64,000 nt of DNA from NCBI GenBank assembly GCA_016213325.1, contig JACRAY010000005.1, positions 186,001 to 250,000 of the forward strand, given 5' to 3'. Positions 8,711-16,515 of this stretch are shown here, piece after piece. This DNA is from Burkholderiales bacterium. Lineage in GTDB: Bacteria; Pseudomonadota; Gammaproteobacteria; Burkholderiales; Burkholderiaceae_C. Below the pieces are notes generated by a model. That model was not told the DNA's origin. It saw nothing but the letters and a program-made list of their open reading frames with translations, and searched no databases. A program made the position numbers and the translations under genes. How positions within the stretch are numbered: the first letter of the stretch is position 1; each line of letters begins with the position of its first letter.

Positions 8711-9669
8711 TTGGCAGCGCCCTCCATCGACGGAGGTGCCACCAGCAGGATCTGCACGCGCGCCTGCGCGCTGTCGGCCACGTACAGCAGGTTGCCGTCC
8801 ACGGCCAGGCCCTCGATGCGCCCGAACCGTCCCGGCCCGCCGCCGAAACCGCCTGCTGCCGCCAGCAGCCGGTCGCCGCGGAACACCTTGATGCGCTGGT
8901 CGGCGTCGTCGCTCACGAACACCCGGCCGGTGCGATCCACGGCCAGTGCGCGCGGCTGCACCAGCTGCTGCGCGCCGATGGCTTCCACGATATCGCCGGC
9001 GGGGTCGAACACCACGACGTGCTGCGCGATGCGGTCCAGCACGTACAGGCCCTGCGGTCCCAGCGCCATGGCCGACACGCTCTGCAGCGCACGGCCGCGG
9101 CCGCGATCCAGCAGGCGCGTCACGGCGCCGAGCGGCTCGAACACGGCGATGCGGGCGCTCGCCGAGTCGGCCACCAGCAGTTCGCTGCGGTCTTCCGGCA
9201 CGGCGATGGCCACCGGCCGCGCCGCATCGATGTCGCTGCGCCAGCGCCGCAGTTCGCGGCCACGCGCGTCGTAGTGCGCCACCGCGCGCTCGCCGGGCAG
9301 CGCGAGCCACAGGCTCAAGTCGCTGCCCAGTTGCATCGACGCGCCCTGCTCGACGCCCGAGCCGCTGAAGGGCACGAAGGGAGCCATTGCGTCGCGGCTG
9401 CGCTCCATGCGCCACACGGTGCGCGCGCCGGCATCGGCCACCATGACGATGTCGCCGCGCGCGGCCACGCCCACCGGCTGCACGAACGGCACGCGCGGGC
9501 CGGGCAAGCCGGTGAAAGGCAGGCGCTGGGGGTCGAGCCGCCAGCCCCCGGTAAGGCTGAGCCACGGCGTCAGCAGCGAGGGCGCCCCTTTCGGCGCGTT
9601 CGGGGCCGGTGTGTCCACGGCGCAGCCGCCGAGCGCCAGGCCCGAGGCGAGGATCGCGCGGCGCGTCAC
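8707..9669 (-). CDS. NHL-repeat lipoprotein, possible Tat substrate
   Basis: 320 residues. The GTG start overlaps the stop codon of the upstream triheme gene (GTGA). The N-terminus VTRRAILASGLALGGC has a lipobox (Cys16) preceded by twin arginines, so Tat-dependent export is possible. The remainder forms beta-propeller blades (GRVFVSDDADQRIKVFRGD, NLLYVADSAQARVQILL). It is more diverged from the other two NHL proteins of the locus than they look from each other, but the same order of blades is visible. Function unknown; the tight coupling to triheme cytochromes and a second NHL gene points to a structural part of the same complex. Confidence 0.82.
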   Translation of the reverse strand: MTRRAILASGLALGGCAVDTPAPNAPKGAPSLLTPWLSLTGGWRLDPQRLPFTGLPGPRVPFVQPVGVAARGDIVMVADAGARTVWRMERSRDAMAPFVPFSGSGVEQGASMQLGSDLSLWLALPGERAVAHYDARGRELRRWRSDIDAARPVAIAVPEDRSELLVADSASARIAVFEPLGAVTRLLDRGRGRALQSVSAMALGPQGLYVLDRIAQHVVVFDPAGDIVEAIGAQQLVQPRALAVDRTGRVFVSDDADQRIKVFRGDRLLAAAGGFGGGPGRFGRIEGLAVDGNLLYVADSAQARVQILLVAPPSMEGAAK

Positions 9670-10040
9670 CACTTGCCGGGTCCCTTCGTCTCGCTGGAAC
9701 CGTGGATGGCGCTGGGCAGCCCCGGCTTGCCCGAGTGGCACAGGTCGCAGCGCTCGGTGGACCACGCCACCCGGCCGTTGTGGCACATGCCGCAGAACTT
9801 GCCGTTGACGATGTCGTCCATGCGCACGACGTTGGCCCCGGCGCGCATCTTGAAGCCGAGTTCCGAATGGCACACCTTGCACTGGAAGCGGATGCGGTGG
9901 AACCAGTGCGGGAACACCACGGGCCGCATGTCCGATTTGCCGCCGTAACGGTTGAGCACCACGTCGCCGTACTCCGCATGCGCAGCCGGCGCCAGTGCGG
10001 CCACCAGCAGCGCCAGCGCGATGAGCAGGCGGCGCATCAT
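9666..10040 (-). CDS. Small triheme c7-type cytochrome (copy A2)
   Basis: 124 residues: signal peptide ending AAHA, then a single triheme domain with CKVCH, CGMCH and CDLCH. The stretch FPHWFHRIRFQCKVCH and the spacing fit the c7-type triheme domain common in Geobacter-like organisms (His ligand upstream of the first heme). It is a close paralog of the gene at 13057-13488; both keep AEYGDVV and RPVVFPHWFHRIR. The start codon ATG (with a second ATG just inside) overlaps the upstream stop as ATGA. Probable periplasmic electron shuttle. Confidence 0.9.
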   Translation of the reverse strand: MMRRLLIALALLVAALAPAAHAEYGDVVLNRYGGKSDMRPVVFPHWFHRIRFQCKVCHSELGFKMRAGANVVRMDDIVNGKFCGMCHNGRVAWSTERCDLCHSGKPGLPSAIHGSSETKGPGKW

Positions 10041-10588
10041 CGGGCGGGCCTTTCGAGCACCAGCGTGCCGTTGAAGGCCTGATGCTCGGGGCTGCCGCGC
10101 TCCACGCTGTGGCAGCGCTTGCATTCGGTGAGCGGGAAAGCCACGGCGCCATGGCACAGGCCGCATTTCTCGCCCTGCAGGATCAGGAACATGTTGATGC
10201 GCGTGGCGCCCGCCTTCTGCTGGAACAGCTCGTCGTGGCAGTTGGTGCAGTCCAGCCAGGCGGTGTGCTGGCGGTGCGGGAAGCGCACCATCGGCATCTC
10301 GCCCGTGTTCTTCAGCAGCACGTCGGTCGTGCGCAGGTTGACCTTGGTCTCCGGCAGGATGGCGGAGCGCGGCTGGATCAGGCCGCGCTGCAGTGCTTCG
10401 ACCCAGCTCACCTGGTTGCCGGCCGTGTCGGGGGGCAGCGTGCCCAGCGCCTCGCGCGGCTCCTGCAAAAGGCCGATCGCGGGGCTCGCCGGGTCGTGCA
10501 GGCCGTCGGCTGCCAGCGCGAGCCAGCGCGGCGCGTCGGCGAACGCGATCGCCGAAACCAGCAGCAGCGCAAGGGCCAGCAGGCGCAT
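10037..10588 (-). CDS. Triheme c7-type cytochrome (copy B2)
   Basis: 183 residues with a signal peptide (ends AIAFA). An N-terminal leader region of about 90 residues is followed by a triheme c7-like domain: CTNCH, CGLCH and CKRCH. It is paralogous to the second half of the gene at 12137-13060 (shared FPHRQHTAWLDC/YPHKQHTEWLDC, then INMFLILQGEKCGLCH against ISMAGILLGEACGVCH), but lacks that protein's N-terminal monoheme domain. A 6-nt gap separates it from the upstream helical gene. Role: periplasmic electron carrier of the conduit locus (inferred). Confidence 0.88.
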   Translation of the reverse strand: MRLLALALLLVSAIAFADAPRWLALAADGLHDPASPAIGLLQEPREALGTLPPDTAGNQVSWVEALQRGLIQPRSAILPETKVNLRTTDVLLKNTGEMPMVRFPHRQHTAWLDCTNCHDELFQQKAGATRINMFLILQGEKCGLCHGAVAFPLTECKRCHSVERGSPEHQAFNGTLVLERPAR

Positions 10589-10594
10589 GCTCGC

Positions 10595-11452
10595 TCAGCC
10601 CGGTATGTAGACGCCGGCCGCGCGGATGGCGCGTACCAGTTCGCGCGTGGACTGCTCGAGCGTCTTCACCGCCGCTTCGTGGTCGCGCCGCGCCGCTTCC
10701 TGCTCGGCCTGCTGGCGCAAGCCGGCGGCGGCGTTCAGCGCCTGTTCGACCATGGCGTTGGTCGCCGCGGCGCCGCGCTTGTCCTTCAGCAGCACCTGCA
10801 CCAGCATGCGGTGCGTCTCGTTGCGGTCGACCTCGTATTCGTACTCGGCGGCCTTGCTGGCGAAGTTGAGCGAGCGCACCACGGTGTCGCCGTCGCGCAG
10901 CACGCTGATGGCGCCGCGCACGGCCTGGTAGGCCTGGTCGACCACCTGGCGCGCCTCGGCGATGCGGCCGGCCCGCGCGGCATCCGCGGCCTGCACCAGC
11001 AGGGCTTCCACGCGCTGCTGCGGCTCGCGCGCCGTTGTGTTCTTTTCCGCCGCCACGCGCTTCAGCGCATCCAGCAGGGCCCGCGTCGACTCCAGGCGGG
11101 CTTCGAAGTCGGTGCGCTGCTTGCGCTCGAGGTGCTCGCCGGCGGCCAGGCGCACGCCTTCGAACATGGCGCGCGAGGCTTCGTCCAGCAGTTTCGCGGC
11201 GCCTTCGAGCTGGCCCGCACGCAGGGCCTCGGCGGCCTGCTTGTGCAGCTCGCGCGCCCGCGTGCGTTGCGTGGCCGCGGCCGGCGTGCCCGCGGCTTCG
11301 ACCTGCTTCGCGCCCGACGACGACTCGATCAGCGTGGCGGTGGACGTGAGCTTGCGCTCCAGTTGCTCGCGGTCGGGGGGCAGCCGGGTCTGCGCCGCGG
11401 CCGTCGCGGCGCAAAAGCAGATGGCCAACAGGGCACAACCATACCTTCTCAT
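10595..11452 (-). CDS. Exported helical protein of unknown function, paralog of next gene upstream
   Basis: 285 residues, signal peptide (ends TAAAQ), then nearly all predicted alpha-helix rich in Ala, Arg, Glu and Gln. No cysteines follow the signal peptide, so it carries no heme. Its segments RARELHKQAAEALRAGQLE and the ending LVRAIRAAGVYIP match RARELLGHARLLVAAGQHE and ALRSALQAAGLAVP of the gene at 11449-12132, so the two are diverged duplicates. The start overlaps that gene's stop (ATGA). Its place between two sets of triheme cytochromes suggests a periplasmic spacer, adaptor or assembly factor. I do not recognise the family. Confidence 0.75.
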   Translation of the reverse strand: MRRYGCALLAICFCAATAAAQTRLPPDREQLERKLTSTATLIESSSGAKQVEAAGTPAAATQRTRARELHKQAAEALRAGQLEGAAKLLDEASRAMFEGVRLAAGEHLERKQRTDFEARLESTRALLDALKRVAAEKNTTAREPQQRVEALLVQAADAARAGRIAEARQVVDQAYQAVRGAISVLRDGDTVVRSLNFASKAAEYEYEVDRNETHRMLVQVLLKDKRGAAATNAMVEQALNAAAGLRQQAEQEAARRDHEAAVKTLEQSTRELVRAIRAAGVYIPG

Positions 11453-12132
11453 CGTTCACTCCCCATCGTGACAGGCACCGCAAGGCCCGCGGCCTGCAGG
11501 GCACTGCGCAACGCGTCGGTGCCCTCGGTCACGTGGCGGATCGCCGCCGGGACGTCGCTGGCGGCCGCGGACTCGCCGCGCTCGAGCAGCGCACGCGCCT
11601 GGGCGACGAACCGGCCGACACGCGCCATGGCTTCTGCGCCGGGCTTCAACCGCTCGAGCGCCAGCGGCACCAGCCGCTCGAAGCTGCGGTAGCGCTCCAG
11701 CTCGAAGTCGAACTCCTGGCGGGGGCTGGCGAAGCGCCGGTCGTACACCAGCGTCTGGCCCGAAAGGCGCTGCGCGGCTTCCTGCATCAGGCGGTCTTCG
11801 CGCTGCGTGGCGCGCGCGCGTTCGCTTGCTTCCCTGGTCGCCGGGTCGGGCACCAGTTGCCGGGCGCGGCCGATCTCCCACAGCGAACCGTGGATCACGG
11901 GCTCGGCCTGCTCGTGCTGGCCCGCCGCCACCAGCAGCCGCGCATGGCCCAGCAGCTCGCGCGCGTTGGCGATGTGCTGCCGCGCCGGCTCGCTGGGGCC
12001 CGCAAGCACGCGGCCGGCCAGCGGCGACTGGTTGAGGATGCGCTCGACCATCGCGATCTTCTGCTGCACCTGCGGCGCCTGCGCGAGCGCGCCCGTGCAG
12101 GCCAGTGCCAGCGACAGTGCGGCGGCCTTCAT
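11449..12132 (-). CDS. Exported helical protein of unknown function
   Basis: 227 residues: signal peptide (ends TGALA), then a helical, Ala/Arg/Glu-rich protein without cysteine in the mature part. It is a shorter paralog of the adjacent gene at 10595-11452. It starts 4 nt after the stop codon of the monoheme-triheme fusion cytochrome and overlaps the next gene by ATGA. The pair forms the centre of the mirrored cytochrome gene order in this operon. No known domain can be assigned by eye; a coiled-coil periplasmic helper for the cytochromes is a guess. Confidence 0.73.
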   Translation of the reverse strand: MKAAALSLALACTGALAQAPQVQQKIAMVERILNQSPLAGRVLAGPSEPARQHIANARELLGHARLLVAAGQHEQAEPVIHGSLWEIGRARQLVPDPATREASERARATQREDRLMQEAAQRLSGQTLVYDRRFASPRQEFDFELERYRSFERLVPLALERLKPGAEAMARVGRFVAQARALLERGESAAASDVPAAIRHVTEGTDALRSALQAAGLAVPVTMGSER

Positions 12133-12136
12133 GCGG

Positions 12137-13060
12137 TCACTTCGTGGCCGCCGCCGCCGTGGGCGCCTTGGCCTTCGAGTGGCACAGGCGGCACTCGGAC
12201 ACCGGGAACGCCACCTTGCCGTGGCACACGCCGCAGGCTTCGCCCAGCAGGATGCCGGCCATGCTGATCTGGTTGGCGCCCTTCTGCGGCTTGAAGATGG
12301 CGGGGTGGCAGTTGGAGCAGTCGAGCCACTCGGTGTGCTGCTTGTGCGGGTACACCACGTCGGGCATCGACCCCTTCACTTCGCGCACGATGTTCAGGTC
12401 CATCACCGCCGGCGCGGCCTTGGGGTCTGTGCGGTCGGCGCGCGGCACGATCTTGCCCTGGTTCAGCGACTTGACCCAGTCGACTCGGTTGCCCGCGTTG
12501 CTCTTGGGCAGGTCGCCGAAAGCGGTGAGCGGTGGCTGCAGCGCCTGCGTGCCGTCGTTGGCCGGGTCGTGGATCTGGTCTTCCGTGGGCGGCCGGTTGA
12601 ACAGGCTGGGGCGCAGCAGCCGGTTGAAGGAGTTGACCGATGCCGGCACGGCGGCCACCACCGGCGCAGCGGGTGCCTGCGCAGCGGCTGCCTGCACCGC
12701 GGGCGCAGCCGGTGGCGGCCGCACCGCGGCGGCCACACCGGACACCGACATGCCGGATGCCGACATCATGTAGGCCACGGCGCTGAGCAGCTGCGCGTCG
12801 CTGAGCGATGCACTGCCGCCGCGCGGCGGCATCGCGCCCTTGCCGGCCTTGGCGCTGGCGACCAGCGAGGGCAGGCCCCCGCCGGAGCGCGCCTTCCAGG
12901 CGGCGGTGTCGCCGACCTTGGGTGCGCCCAGCACGCCGGTGCCGTGGCAGCCGGCACAGGCGCTGTCGTAGACCTGCTTGCCGCCTTCGTCGGCGAGGGC
13001 GGGTGCCGATTCGAACGCGAGGCAGGCCGCCAGTGCGGCGATGAGTCGACGTGCGCTCAT
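12137..13060 (-). CDS. Tetraheme cytochrome: c5-like monoheme domain fused to triheme c7 domain (copy B1)
   Basis: 307 residues, signal peptide ending ALA. Domain 1 (about residues 26-100) is a class I, c5-like domain with CAGCH at Cys35 and the likely Met ligand in KGAMPPRG. An Ala/Pro-rich linker (about 110-150) follows. The C-terminal half has a triheme c7-type domain with CSNCH, CGVCH and CRLCH. The first domain resembles the free-standing cytochrome at 21295-21600; the second resembles the gene at 10037-10588. So this looks like a fusion of two modules that exist separately in the same locus. Start ATG overlaps the upstream stop (ATGA). Likely periplasmic. Confidence 0.9.
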   Translation of the reverse strand: MSARRLIAALAACLAFESAPALADEGGKQVYDSACAGCHGTGVLGAPKVGDTAAWKARSGGGLPSLVASAKAGKGAMPPRGGSASLSDAQLLSAVAYMMSASGMSVSGVAAAVRPPPAAPAVQAAAAQAPAAPVVAAVPASVNSFNRLLRPSLFNRPPTEDQIHDPANDGTQALQPPLTAFGDLPKSNAGNRVDWVKSLNQGKIVPRADRTDPKAAPAVMDLNIVREVKGSMPDVVYPHKQHTEWLDCSNCHPAIFKPQKGANQISMAGILLGEACGVCHGKVAFPVSECRLCHSKAKAPTAAAATK

Positions 13061-13488
13061 GGCTTGCTCCCCTTCGGCTGCACCAGCGAGTTCACCGTGC
13101 TCTCGTGCACCTGCGTGGCCGTGCCCTGCTTGCCCGAGTGGCACATGTTGCAGTTCTCGACGCTCCACGCGACCTCGCCGTTGTGGCAGGCGCCGCAGAA
13201 CTGGCCGTCGATCACCTTCACCATGTTGATCTCGTTGCCGCCGGCCTTGAACTTGAAGCCCAGGTCCGCGTGGCATACCTTGCAGCGGTAGCGGATGCGG
13301 TGGAACCAGTGCGGAAACACCACGGGCCGCATGCCCGCGGCGTCCGAATAGTTGTTGATGACGACGTCGCCGTACTCGGCGTGCGCGTCGCCCGTGCCCA
13401 GCAGGCCGGACAACAGCGCCATGCAGGCCGCCAGCGCCAGGAAGAGGGCGCGCAGGCGCCCGGGGGAAGGGGGTGAGTAGTCGTCCAT
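13057..13488 (-). CDS. Small triheme c7-type cytochrome (copy A1)
   Basis: 143 residues from the ATG at 13488. A longer-than-usual N-terminus (MDDYSPPSPGRL before the hydrophobic signal segment) leads into AEYGDVV and a triheme domain with CKVCH, CGACH and CNMCH. It closely matches the gene at 9666-10040 over the whole mature region. It begins 41 nt after the beta-barrel gene stop and starts the chain of overlapping genes running down to resB. Predicted role: periplasmic shuttle handing electrons to or from the outer-membrane barrel complex. Confidence 0.89.
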   Translation of the reverse strand: MDDYSPPSPGRLRALFLALAACMALLSGLLGTGDAHAEYGDVVINNYSDAAGMRPVVFPHWFHRIRYRCKVCHADLGFKFKAGGNEINMVKVIDGQFCGACHNGEVAWSVENCNMCHSGKQGTATQVHESTVNSLVQPKGSKP

Positions 13489-13529
13489 CTTCGGTCTTTC
13501 TTGCTCGTGTCCTCGCACGCCGTTTGCCC

Positions 13530-15422
13530 TCACTCGCCGAAACTGCGCTGCGCACGCAGCACCAGGGCTTCCCGCCGCCGGCCTTCGACCTGCGATATGC
13601 GCAGCAGCACCTGCGCCTCCAGCCGGCCCATGCCCCACGTGAGCTGGTTTTCCCACAGTGCTGTCTCACGTTCGGGAACGGTGAGGAAGCTTCCGGGTTG
13701 TCTCAGCACATCCTGGGCCAGCTTCAGCCGCGAGGTGAAGACGAGCCGCGGCACGCCGAACAGGCGCTGGTGCCGGTAGGTGATTTCGCCGCTGGCGCCC
13801 ACGGAAACCGAGCGTTCGCCGGGTGCGGCGAGGCCCAGGCTCGACGCACCCGTGACCTGCAGGGTGCGCTGTACCGTCAGGTCGCCCGTGACCGAGCTGC
13901 GGGTGTCGAACTCGAAGCTTCCGGAAAGCTGGAAATTGGCAAGCTGCACGTGGCTGCGGTTTCCCGTGAGTTCGCGCGAGTCGCTGAGCGCGATGCGCGC
14001 ATAGGCGCTGGCCGAGCCGGCGCTCGCCGTCCACGTGGCCGAAGCGGTGTGCAACAGGGCGCGCTGCGACGGCGGCAGCGCGCCGGGCACCGGCGGCGCG
14101 GTCGTGCGGATGTGCGTGGCCGACAGTGTCTGCGACATCTGCAGCACCAGTCCCGAGGTGTCGGACAGCCGGATCGGCCTGCTGAGCGAGTGGCCTGCCT
14201 GCGCCTGCAGCTGCGTCTGGGTCTCTTCGACGCCGCTGCCGCTGGCGGTCGATGCCCCCAGCGTCGCGCTGGCGAACGGGTCCCAGCGGATGCCGGCGAA
14301 CTCGATGCTGTCGCCCTGCCAGCTGGCCCCGCCCGCCCCGCTGAAGCTCTGCGCCGTGCCCGCGTCGCCGCGGGTCAGCGTCGTATGCCCGCTGGCCGAC
14401 AGGCGCACGTTGCCCGAGACGTTGTACGTGCCGCCCAGCGTCAGGCCGAAGCTTTCCAGGCTGTTGCCCGTCACGTCCTCGCGCAGCATCATGGCGCGCG
14501 CCGTGCCCGTCAGCGAGTACTTCTCGCCCTCCGGCTGGTACACGCCGACCGACGACCATTGCAGTACCGCGAGGTCGCTGGGCGCACCGGCCAGCCGGTC
14601 CTGGGTGTGGGTGAGGTTCACCGTGGTGTCGACTGAGAGCGCGGGAGCCGGCGTGTAGTTGTGGCGTGTCACCAGGCTCTGGAACATCGTGCTGTCGCCC
14701 CCCGAGCGGCGGGCCTGGCTGGCCGACAGGCCCACCGACAGGTCGTTGCCTTTCCAGTGGGCCGCATACTCGCCCGTCAGCACGTCCTGCGACTGCGACT
14801 GGCCGCCGGCGACCTGCGAGTAGTGATCGTAGGCGCCGTACAGCCGCCAGCCGTTGCCCACGGGGCGGTAGCGCTGCGAGAAGCCGATGTTGAGCGTGCG
14901 GAAGTCCACGGTCGACTGCAGGCCGGTGCCGACGCGGCTGTCGTTGTGCTCGACATGGAGCTCGAAGGGGAAGCGGCTGCGCGGGAACACTTCGAGACGT
15001 GCGTTGCCGGTGATGAATTGCTCGGTCGTGGTCATCGCCTCGCGCGGCGCGAACGGGCCGGTCTCGATCGCGCCCGCGCGCGAGGTGGCCGTGCTCAGGC
15101 GCAGGATGCCGCCGAGCGTGGCGAACCACGGCTCGAAGATGTAGGTGCGGCCGTGCAGCGAGCCGGTGAGCAGGTGCGACAGCGACGCGCCCTCGTCGCG
15201 GCCGCGGCTTGCGCGCAGGTCGTAGGTGAGGGTGCCGCCCAGCGGCACGGGGCCCAGCCAGGGGCCGGCGGGAATCGGGAAGAAGGAGCTCGGCTCCTGC
15301 AGGGGGGCCGCGGCCGTGGTGTCCGGCGTTTCGGCTGGCGGGTTATCGACGTCCTGCGCGCAGGCGCCGGCGGCGGCCAGGCATGCAAGCAACGGGAGCC
15401 AGGGCCGACTGCGCAAGGGCAT
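13530..15422 (-). CDS. Predicted large outer-membrane beta-barrel, candidate conduit porin
   Basis: 630 residues. A signal peptide (cleavage near ACAQ) and a Pro/Thr-rich segment are followed by about 580 residues of alternating hydrophobic/polar strands rich in Ser, Thr, Gly, Arg and aromatic residues, typical of a many-stranded outer-membrane barrel; examples are GWRLYGAYDHYSQ and TLNIGFSQRYRPVG. It has no CXXCH. The ATG at 15422 is preceded by GGGAG and lies 20 nt after the parvulin gene. The length is in the range of MtrB and Geobacter Omb-type barrels (about 650-750 residues) that sheath a multiheme cytochrome. Sequence-level membership in those families cannot be shown by eye. Neighbours on both sides are cytochromes. 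Confidence 0.75.
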   Translation of the reverse strand: MPLRSRPWLPLLACLAAAGACAQDVDNPPAETPDTTAAAPLQEPSSFFPIPAGPWLGPVPLGGTLTYDLRASRGRDEGASLSHLLTGSLHGRTYIFEPWFATLGGILRLSTATSRAGAIETGPFAPREAMTTTEQFITGNARLEVFPRSRFPFELHVEHNDSRVGTGLQSTVDFRTLNIGFSQRYRPVGNGWRLYGAYDHYSQVAGGQSQSQDVLTGEYAAHWKGNDLSVGLSASQARRSGGDSTMFQSLVTRHNYTPAPALSVDTTVNLTHTQDRLAGAPSDLAVLQWSSVGVYQPEGEKYSLTGTARAMMLREDVTGNSLESFGLTLGGTYNVSGNVRLSASGHTTLTRGDAGTAQSFSGAGGASWQGDSIEFAGIRWDPFASATLGASTASGSGVEETQTQLQAQAGHSLSRPIRLSDTSGLVLQMSQTLSATHIRTTAPPVPGALPPSQRALLHTASATWTASAGSASAYARIALSDSRELTGNRSHVQLANFQLSGSFEFDTRSSVTGDLTVQRTLQVTGASSLGLAAPGERSVSVGASGEITYRHQRLFGVPRLVFTSRLKLAQDVLRQPGSFLTVPERETALWENQLTWGMGRLEAQVLLRISQVEGRRREALVLRAQRSFGE

Positions 15423-15442
15423 CCATGCTCCCGCCCGCCCGG

Positions 15443-16444
15443 TCAGCGCGGCGCCGGGCCGTCGCCCGGCTTCGCGGCCGTCGCAAGGGGCAGGAAGCGC
15501 GACTCGTCGATGCTGGCCGGTGTGGCGCGCCGCAACTGTTCGAGCAGTGCGGTCCAGGCCTGCTCGCCCTTGTCGCGCAGGTACAGCCCGCGCGCGCGTT
15601 CGCGCACGGCGTCCAGGGGGTTCAACACCGGCTCGCGGCGGTGTTCCAGCCGGAAGACGGCCACGCCTTCGAGCAGGAACACCGGCTCGCTCAGCTCGCC
15701 GGCCTTGAGCTTGTCGACGGCTTGCTGCGCCGCGTCGGGCAGCATGCCGTGGTGCACGTAGCCGAGGTCGCCGCCACGGGCGGCGGAGGCATCGTTGGAA
15801 TGCAGCTCGGCGAGCTGCGCGAAGTCGGCGCCCGACTTCAGCTTGCGGTGGATGGCGGCGCCTTCGTCGCGGGTGGCGTCCCACTTGGCCTGCGGCGAAG
15901 AGGGGTCGACCTTCAGCAGGATCATGCGCACGCGCACCTGCTCGGGCGAGGTGAACTTGTCCTTTTGCGACAGGTAGTATTGCTGCAGTTCGGCCGGCGT
16001 CGGGTCGGCCACCTGCTTGGCCTGCTTCATCAGCTGCTCGGTGAGGCTGTCGCGTTCGAGCTTGGCGACGATGCCGGGCAGGAGCTTCTCCCGGTTCGCC
16101 TTCCATTGCTCGCTGGCGCGGTAGCGCTGCTCGTAGCCGGCGATGGTCTGCTGCACGGCGGCGGCGTCGGGCTTCAGGCCGCGGCGCTCGGCTTCGCGCG
16201 CCACGAGCACCTCGTCGACCATGCCCTGCGCCACTTCGCGCTGCAGGGCCGCCACCGCGTTCTCGGGCGGCTTGCCGTGGTAGAACTTGCCGCGCGCGGC
16301 CTGGGCGAAGGCGCTGTCGAATTCTTCCTGCGTGATAACCACATCGCCCACGCGGGCGAAGGGCGCTGCATACGCGGGCGCGCACAGCGCCATCGACGCA
16401 GCCATGGCAAGGGCGAGGAAGGGGAACGAGAGGGCTCGGGCCAT
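15443..16444 (-). CDS. Exported parvulin-type peptidyl-prolyl cis-trans isomerase (PpiC/SurA-like)
   Basis: 333 residues. Signal peptide ends ALCAPAYA; a helical chaperone-like N-terminal part (about 25-170) is followed by a parvulin domain recognisable by RMILLKVDPS, ADFAQLAELHSND and ARGGDLGYV, and a C-terminal helix. Such proteins fold periplasmic and outer-membrane proteins. ATG 16444 has GAGGTGACC upstream. It sits between a cytochrome gene and the beta-barrel gene, so it is probably a dedicated chaperone for the barrel. Parvulin genes are also known beside Geobacter-type conduit genes (recalled). Confidence 0.92.
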   Translation of the reverse strand: MARALSFPFLALAMAASMALCAPAYAAPFARVGDVVITQEEFDSAFAQAARGKFYHGKPPENAVAALQREVAQGMVDEVLVAREAERRGLKPDAAAVQQTIAGYEQRYRASEQWKANREKLLPGIVAKLERDSLTEQLMKQAKQVADPTPAELQQYYLSQKDKFTSPEQVRVRMILLKVDPSSPQAKWDATRDEGAAIHRKLKSGADFAQLAELHSNDASAARGGDLGYVHHGMLPDAAQQAVDKLKAGELSEPVFLLEGVAVFRLEHRREPVLNPLDAVRERARGLYLRDKGEQAWTALLEQLRRATPASIDESRFLPLATAAKPGDGPAPR

Positions 16445-16515
16445 GGTCACCTCGTGGCGTGGCTGCACTGCGGGGAAAGGGAACGAGCCGGCGGCTGCCG
16501 GCTCGAGGTCACTGC

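Noticed and set aside
7655..9979. Fused NHL protein of 774 codons
   Set aside because: The upstream part is out of frame with the other NHL gene; the lipoprotein start at 8710 with ATGA overlap is better.
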